Part shown: positions 58,323 to 64,000 of the stretch, piece after piece
Numbering within the stretch: position 1 is the stretch's first letter
Layout of the letters: each line of letters opens with the position of its first letter
Notes under the pieces: generated by a model
Database searches by the model: none
What the model saw: the letters and a program-made list of their open reading frames with translations, nothing else
What the model was told of the DNA's origin: nothing
Translations under genes and position numbers: made by a program
Assembly (NCBI GenBank): GCA_947561585.1
Contig: CANNZV010000321.1
Coordinates: 186,001-250,000 of the forward strand
Source: Caprella mutica
Lineage: Eukaryota; Arthropoda; Malacostraca; Amphipoda; Caprellidae
Reading direction: 5' to 3'
Length of the DNA stretch: 64,000 nucleotides

Positions 58323-59105
58323 CAGGGTTGTTAAAAACCAATGGTTTTTTTGAAAAAACCCAATAAACCATGGTTTATTTGTTTTTTATATGTAATTATT
58401 TAATAAAAGTGCATATAGATACTTATTAGTTCATAACTGATCACTATACATGATTAACATTACAAGACATCATTCATATTTTGGTAAATTATGGAAAAAA
58501 ATAGATTTATTTGAGATAAATTATGAAAAAATTAATTAATGCAGATGCTATGTAACATTTTACTACCAATTCATGAATAATTCTTAGCTGCTAGTCTACT
58601 TTAAAAAGCTCTTAAAAACTTCAAAGCTCCAGTTTTAAATAACATAACTAGATTCAAAATTCAAATATTTCTTAAATTCTTATATTTCCATTGATTTACA
58701 TTTCTAATGTAGATGTTCAAATTAAAATATAACATATTAGCAAATGAATATCACAGTGTGACTCAAGACTATATTTTGATATTTACTAAATCACTATGTA
58801 AAATATCTTTATAAAATGATAATAATACAATATGGTGAGGAGAAAACCCTGTTCATATTTCCATTTTCCTTTGGTTTTAAATTTTAATGTCTTCCATGAA
58901 AAAATTACACTACTAAGATTAACTAATTATATTTTATATAGCTACATAATATATTTATATGCTTTAATAAAACTATTTTAAATGATATAAATATAATATT
59001 GATGATTTCTAATAAATTAAAAATGATTTTAGAGCTTCAAAAGATAAAAAAAAACAAATAAACCATAAAAACCAAATAAACCATGGTAAAAACCAAACCA
59101 CCCTG
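58323..59105. mobile_element. 783-bp hAT-like MITE
   Basis: Ends CAGGGTTGTTAAAAACC and (reverse complement) CAGGGTGGTTTGGTTTTTAC. Flanks TTGTGAAG (58,315-58,322) and ATGTGAAG (59,106-59,113) match at 7 of 8. Terminal regions are full of AAACCATGGTTTATTTG-type words. The same family lies reversed at 23,713-24,415. Confidence 0.8.
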
Positions 59106-59389
59106 ATGTGAAGATTAAATATTCTCTGAAAATAGCTAATAGCTACATATCTACATTATATCTAAGATCCAATAAATTTTTTGAAAGGAAAAGAGTATTC
59201 TGATGAAAAAAACTATCAAGTAGCTACTAATTATTGTCTTATCTAATATCTAAATAAAATGTAAATATTATCTAAATTCTAGTTCTATTAGCTAGCTACT
59301 TCATGTCTCACCTTATTTACATTTTCAGTTCCTGATGTCATGATTAGGTATACTCTAGTAAGAGAATATCATAGCTATTCAGTAATTAC

Positions 59390-59481
59390 CTCAGTCAGTG
59401 TTTTAAATATTTTTAAAAAACTGAAATAGATAACAGCTATTATAAAACAGAAATCATTAGCAACAGCTGCAATCATGCAAA
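59390..59481 (-). pseudogene. Possible chemoreceptor-like membrane exon
   Basis: Between a CTAG acceptor and a GAG|GTAATT donor the minus strand encodes VCMIAAVANDFCFIIAVIYF and then SFLKIFKTLTE, a membrane helix. The style resembles insect gustatory-receptor exons, but it is a single helix and could be chance or part of an unrelated membrane protein. Confidence 0.15.
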
Positions 59482-59699
59482 CTAGGTACAAACAGAAATT
59501 TTGAGCCCCTCATTTGAACATGGCAAGAAACATATCGTATCTAATTTTCTCTGATGTTGTAATATAAACTTTGAAGTGAATTTATGATAATTTGATCTTC
59601 TTTATGTTTCTGTTTGTATCATACAGGTTATTGTAACCTACATCAGTATCGCATTGATACCAGCACTGAGCTCACCATAAAAATATCTTTATTAACCAA

Positions 59700-60900
59700 A
59701 AAAATTTAAAATCAAATATTGATCAATAACTCATTATTCACATTATATACAATATTTACAAGTTCATTTTTTTCCTCTTCACCAAATACAACTATGTAGT
59801 TTCTTCACTCCCTTAGCCACACCAAACCACTGATCTTTCTCACCAACACCACTCATTCTAAATTCTATTCTCATAACATTCACACACACAAAGTGAAACT
59901 CTCTTTCACTCACACACAACTAACTGTCACAAACATCTCTCCCCACTTTATACATGCCTTAATCCCTGGTCTCACTTTTACACTAATTGCACACAGTAAT
60001 TATACTATTTTGTAATATCTTCTCATTCCACCTCCCGGCAAACAGACTTTTCTCTGCTGGATTTTTCCCCTATGGTCTTTTCCCCAACAGTATAATTACT
60101 ATCTCACGAAAAAGTTAATTGTATGCTAGAAGTTTATATTAATATTTGTATATTCATACAATCTCTATGAATCCTAGAATGCTGTTCCACTTAATCATTA
60201 ATTAAATTATTTGATTTCAATCATAATTGAATTGAATTCTTTAAAACTAACCACATCCATTATTTTACATTATTATCAATGTTGGTACTAATTATCCAAG
60301 TTATTACCAGTGAACCAATCCAATTCACTTCTATGAATATAAAAAATTGAAACATTTAATAGGAAATGTAAATTTAAATAATTAAGGCATGGTAGAAGTC
60401 CTCAATTATGGACCACGTTATGCCTAGTGTTACAGGTTTCATTTTTCAGAACAATAGTTAGCTATATACTTTTAACAACAATAAAGAAGTATCACAATAC
60501 ATATTAATTTTGTTACCAACTCATTGAACCAATTTTGTCTTAGTTAATACTTCGATAATTAGCTTATCTATATCTTAATCGATCTGAAACCTGACTACTT
60601 GAAAATTCTTGATTAAGGATTTCTACACTCTAATTTATGTATGTATTTTCATACTAATGGTTAAACCATTGGAACTTACTTAAGGCATAAATATTAAATA
60701 TGCATATATATTATATAATAGATAAGGGACCTTACAAAAAGAGGTCAATATTAAGTGTGATAAAAAATCTATACAATGTTTAATTGTTTATTAATTTTGT
60801 TGTAAATTTTAATATATTATATTATTTGTCAAATTAATAAAATACAATTATATTTATAAGTATTCTGGAAAAACATAAATTTGAACCAGTAGTAAATAGA
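59700..60900. other. Non-coding, possible LINE 3' region on minus strand
   Basis: No gene found. 59,760-60,070 has an unusual C/A-rich + strand (CACACACA, CACTCACA), the complement of a G/T-rich strand, and could be the 3' untranslated part of the LINE seen at 61.3 kb. The rest is AT-rich. Confidence 0.3.
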
Positions 60901-61299
60901 TCACTATTTTTAATAATAGCTGGCAAAGAAAATAATAGCTTCATGATAAGATTAAGTGTAGAGCTGGAATAAATGAATTAATTGTAGCTGCTTAGAGTAA
61001 CTAGCAACATTTGGTAATTGTAATGTTCAGTACAGATATATTTTTTGTACTTTGTGCATCCCTGAGTTATATGCGAATTCAAAACAACCAATATGGACAC
61101 ATAAGTTACACTTAGTCCACTCACACATATCCTCATACATCACTCACCATTCCTCACATGCTTTTCATAATTCAACATTGACTCCAAATCTCTTGCTCTC
61201 ATACTGGAAGACTCCACCTCACCCTGAAGAGTTACCAGAGGAAATACAGAACAGGAACACAAGCATTCAAATATAAGTTATACTAATTTTTTTAATGCC

Positions 61300-61468
61300 T
61301 TTTTTAAAGTAGATAGAGGTTGGACACCTCAAAGGTGCCCAACAAACCTCAACACAGCATTCTCACATTTTTGCAGTCTCTCAATAGCACTCACATTCTA
61401 TCAAAACACACTACTTCCATACAGCAAACTAGGCATTACCACACTCTTCCAATCAGCAGTTACTCTGT
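61300..61468 (-). pseudogene. LINE ORF2 fragment, thumb region
   Basis: The minus strand reads RVTADWKSVVMPSLLYGSSV, two stops, then SAIERLQKCENAVLRFVGHL. This matches the segment after the reverse-transcriptase fingers/palm of Jockey/CR1-type LINEs (P-SLLYGS...IERLQ..EN..LR). Stops and the absence of the catalytic domain show a dead copy. Confidence 0.6.
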
Positions 61469-61865
61469 TACAGGACTGGTGTATAACAGAGTACGTCATA
61501 TGCTATTCATCCTTCTAGCTCTCATCATAACATTATCTCGTTGCACTTTAAACATTAGTATAACCTTCTTGCATACTGCGAAGGTAATAAAACACCCATC
61601 CCACTTGACACTCTACTTCCTAAATCTTTGCCATTTTACATCATACACTAATAGCTACATTCATTTCATTTATACTTCAAGCATCCATCTTCCTATCCAT
61701 GAGTTGTTGAATACTAACTGTACTAATAAGGTATCCTTATTGTATACTAACTGCATTTTCCAATAAAGATTTTCAATTCAATATTTAACAGAGTCGCTTT
61801 ACATTTACTCTTACCTCTGCATTATTCCTCACAAGCAAACCAATGATTCTTTCAACCTCTCACAC

Positions 61866-62102
61866 CGTTCCCAAAAATGACACCATAATCCAAAACAACA
61901 AATTTGCAGAGTAGTGCCATTTAACTAACTCGCATTGATTTGTCACCTTCATCATAATAACTCCAGTATAAATACCAGATGCAGAGAACACACATGACAT
62001 TGCCACACACCAGTCAAGAAAGCTCACATGTATAAATGGTAAAATTTCGAAATATTTATTTTTATTCTTCGTGCAGAGTTCAAACAACTCTGTCAGTGCC
62101 TC
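61866..62102 (-). CDS. Possible chemoreceptor-like exon (unassigned membrane protein)
   Basis: After a GTATTTTCAG acceptor the minus strand encodes 79 residues in phase 0: EALTELFELCTKNKNKYFEI, then hydrophobic segments LDWCVAMSCVFSASGIYTGV and WHYSANLLFWIMVSFLGT. A possible donor GTGTGAG follows. If the donor is not used, a TGA follows GTV and the frame continues as EVERIIGLLVRNNAE to a better donor (GTAAGAG at 61,814). Two membrane helices after a charged LxxLxxLC..N block is a gustatory-receptor-like pattern, but the family's TYhhhhhQF signature was not found. It may be a pseudogene. Confidence 0.28.
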
Positions 62103-62421
62103 CTGAAAATACAGATTAGTTTTAGCATAAGAATCTAGAGTTTTGTTTTGTAATGGTATGAGAATGTATAGCATAAATAGAATAAACACAGACATGCGTC
62201 TCTAATGATTTTTTTTTCTCAATTATAGAGCAGGGGGAACACAATTATGAATTTGGGAGATTCATTAGGACTGTAATTTAGAATATTATAACCATTTAGG
62301 TAGTACTATCATCTTGTTCTCTTTCTTAACTGTCACTCTTCCCTGACTCTCTCACATTGAATATTCCTATATTTGAATCTTTTTCTCTTTTTCTTCATTA
62401 TGTTTATTGATGACAAAAGAT

Positions 62422-62640
62422 TCAGTGACATATTTTTTTTACTTTATTTGCAATTTTGTCATTCACATCTTTAAACTTTTTTAAAACATCTTTCATATTT
62501 ACAGCTTCATTTTTACATTTCATGCATCGCCATTGAAGTACTTTGTGCTTTTTTAGTAGTTCATATACAGCTTTTGAGATCTTACAGCATTTATAATGAT
62601 GCAACATTTCACACTCATCAGTCATCACACCCAGTCTGCA
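62422..62640 (-). pseudogene. PHD-like zinc finger, probable LINE ORF1 relic
   Basis: The minus-strand frame has DECEMLHHYKCCKISKAVYE, LLKKHKVLQWRCMKCKNE and then a lysine-rich coiled-coil-like tail. C..HH..C...(W)RC..C is the second half of a PHD finger of the kind found in ORF1 of insect LINEs. The first cysteine pair is missing or out of frame just upstream. A cellular PHD gene exon is less likely. Confidence 0.4.
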
Positions 62641-62734
62641 AAGCACGAACAAACTAGATTACGTGCACTCTTTAGAGTGCATACCTTCGCCGCCACTCAT
62701 CCGTTTTCTACCAAAATCTAATAAACTGGTGACT

Positions 62735-63165
62735 GGATAGTGACCAATCGTCCCACCAAGTTTCAGGCAATATGGTTCAATACATTGAGTTATTAAGTTA
62801 TAAATGACCTTGACCTTTGACCAGATTGCTCCCAAAATTCTACCATATGGTTCCTAAACATTGACCAATCATCCCATCAAAATTCAGACAATTTGGTTGA
62901 ATATTTTTCAAGTTATTGAGTTATAAATGGCCTTGACCTTGATCTTTGACCATTGACCTGATCACTCCCAAAATATAACAAAATGGTTCCTGTATATTGA
63001 ACAATCATTTCACCAAGTTCCATGCAATATTGTGCAATACTTTTTGAGTTAAAAATGACATGACCTTGACCTTTGACCAGGTCGCTTTCAAAATTCTACC
63101 AGCAGGTCACTGGAAATTGACCAATCGTTTCACTAAATTTCAGGCAATTTGATTGAAAACTTTTT
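62735..63165. repeat. Tandem repeat of about 128 bp with nuclear-receptor-like half sites
   Basis: Three units and a partial fourth. Each contains GACCAATCRTYYCACYAARTT, TTCAGGCAATWTGGTT and a block TGACCTTGACCTTTGACC (62,805-62,822; 62,929-62,959 with an insertion; 63,060-63,078). The block includes the complement of TCAAGGTCA (FTZ-F1/ERR type) and of AGGTCAAAGGTCA (DR1 type). Confidence 0.75.
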
Positions 63166-63845
63166 CAGTTATGCGAATAACAAGATGACAAATAAATAAT
63201 ATATATGGCCTAAAATTTAAAAATACTCTCCAATAATTACATGTAAACATAGGAATTAATCAGAAAATTATCATCGGATAATTCAGGAGACTAATTTCAA
63301 GGTCCTATATAGTTGCTGGATAAACTTCACAACTGGCATCAGTGAATCACAATGTCACTCACTCACTGTCACTCACTTTCTAATTACATTCTCCACATTA
63401 ACAGGTGGTTTCACCTACTACTAACTTATAAGTTTTGCTAAGGTCCACCCCTCAATTCTTATCTCTAAGTGTTCCCATATTAAACAACAACCCCTTACCG
63501 TACACCAGTACAACCAGCTTCTATACCTTTTTTTTATAAAATTGAAGGGGTATATAGTATATGTCTGTATATACTTTGACCCCTGGATCTACAATATAGA
63601 ATATACCAGTGTTATGTTTATTATTCTTCCCAGATGATTCCCATGTTTTATATTTCAAAGATTTTTTTTTTAAAGTTCTTAAAATTAATACTCACTGTCT
63701 TCTATGTAATGAACCTTACATAAATTTTTAAAACCATATTCTAATTAAAATAATTATCTAATCTAGATGAATAACTATCTTATCTAAACTAAAATACTTA
63801 ACCAGGGACCAGTTGCCGGGCATTCTTTTCGGAACCCACCCTAGT

Positions 63846-63871
63846 CCCCACTGATGTAAATCTCAGTGGGG
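63846..63871. repeat. Short perfect hairpin
   Basis: CCCCACTGA and TCAGTGGGG form a 9-bp stem around TGTAAATC. It lies in a locally GC-richer stretch (63,800-63,905) of unknown nature. Confidence 0.7.
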
Positions 63872-64000
63872 AGTTCGAGTGGGACCTACTGGGAGGCCAG
63901 GATGGAAAAAATAATTCTTTTCTGATTGACTAGTAACTCTGTTAGAGATTCAAAATCAACTATGTGAGAACTCATCCTAAAGATCCAGACTGCAGGAACT

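Noticed and set aside
61052..61766. Plus-strand frames of 74 and 148 codons
   Set aside because: They are antisense to the degraded LINE fragment on the minus strand and have low-complexity Ser/Thr/His-rich composition.

Overview
This is a eukaryotic window from an AT-rich, transposon-dense animal genome, most likely an insect. The evidence is GT-AG introns of 0.07 to 5.5 kb, a Cys-loop receptor of invertebrate type, and many hAT-, piggyBac-, Harbinger- and Mutator-like elements. A hemipteran is my guess, not something the sequence proves. Most long open frames here are artefacts of tandem repeats whose unit length is a multiple of three.

Layout. 1-3.55 kb is a 24-bp satellite organised as two copies of a 1,773-bp higher-order unit. 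4.25-16.25 kb is a 22-bp satellite split by an 11-kb element with 1.24-kb nearly identical terminal direct repeats and no recognisable coding capacity (LARD-like). Two more satellites follow: 15 bp (16.43-16.97 kb) and 27 bp (18.67-19.35 kb). 19.4-26.4 kb and 26.9-40.4 kb are intergenic or intronic DNA filled with nested inverted-repeat elements, LINE fragments and palindromes. One exon of a SUMO gene lies at 26.44-26.87 kb on the minus strand.

The main gene runs from 40,474 to 53,086 (+). Eight exons join in frame into an 877-residue receptor: signal peptide, pentraxin/LamG-like domain, C-type lectin domain, LDL-receptor class A module, Cys-loop ligand-binding domain and four membrane segments. 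Its introns carry several mobile elements, including a 3.4-kb hAT-like element and a 1-kb palindrome. Downstream, an inverted-repeat element is split by a hAT that itself carries a Harbinger-like element. On the minus strand, 57,365-58,153 encodes nearly all of a PHOSPHO1/2-type HAD phosphatase. 59.4-62.7 kb holds possible chemoreceptor-like exons and degraded LINE pieces, and 62.7-63.2 kb is a repeat carrying nuclear-receptor-like half sites.

Two results stand out. One is the lectin/pentraxin/LDLa Cys-loop receptor fusion. The other is a group of short elements that share a conserved C-rich core but have unrelated terminal repeats built from short 'words', several of them with 9-bp target-site duplications.
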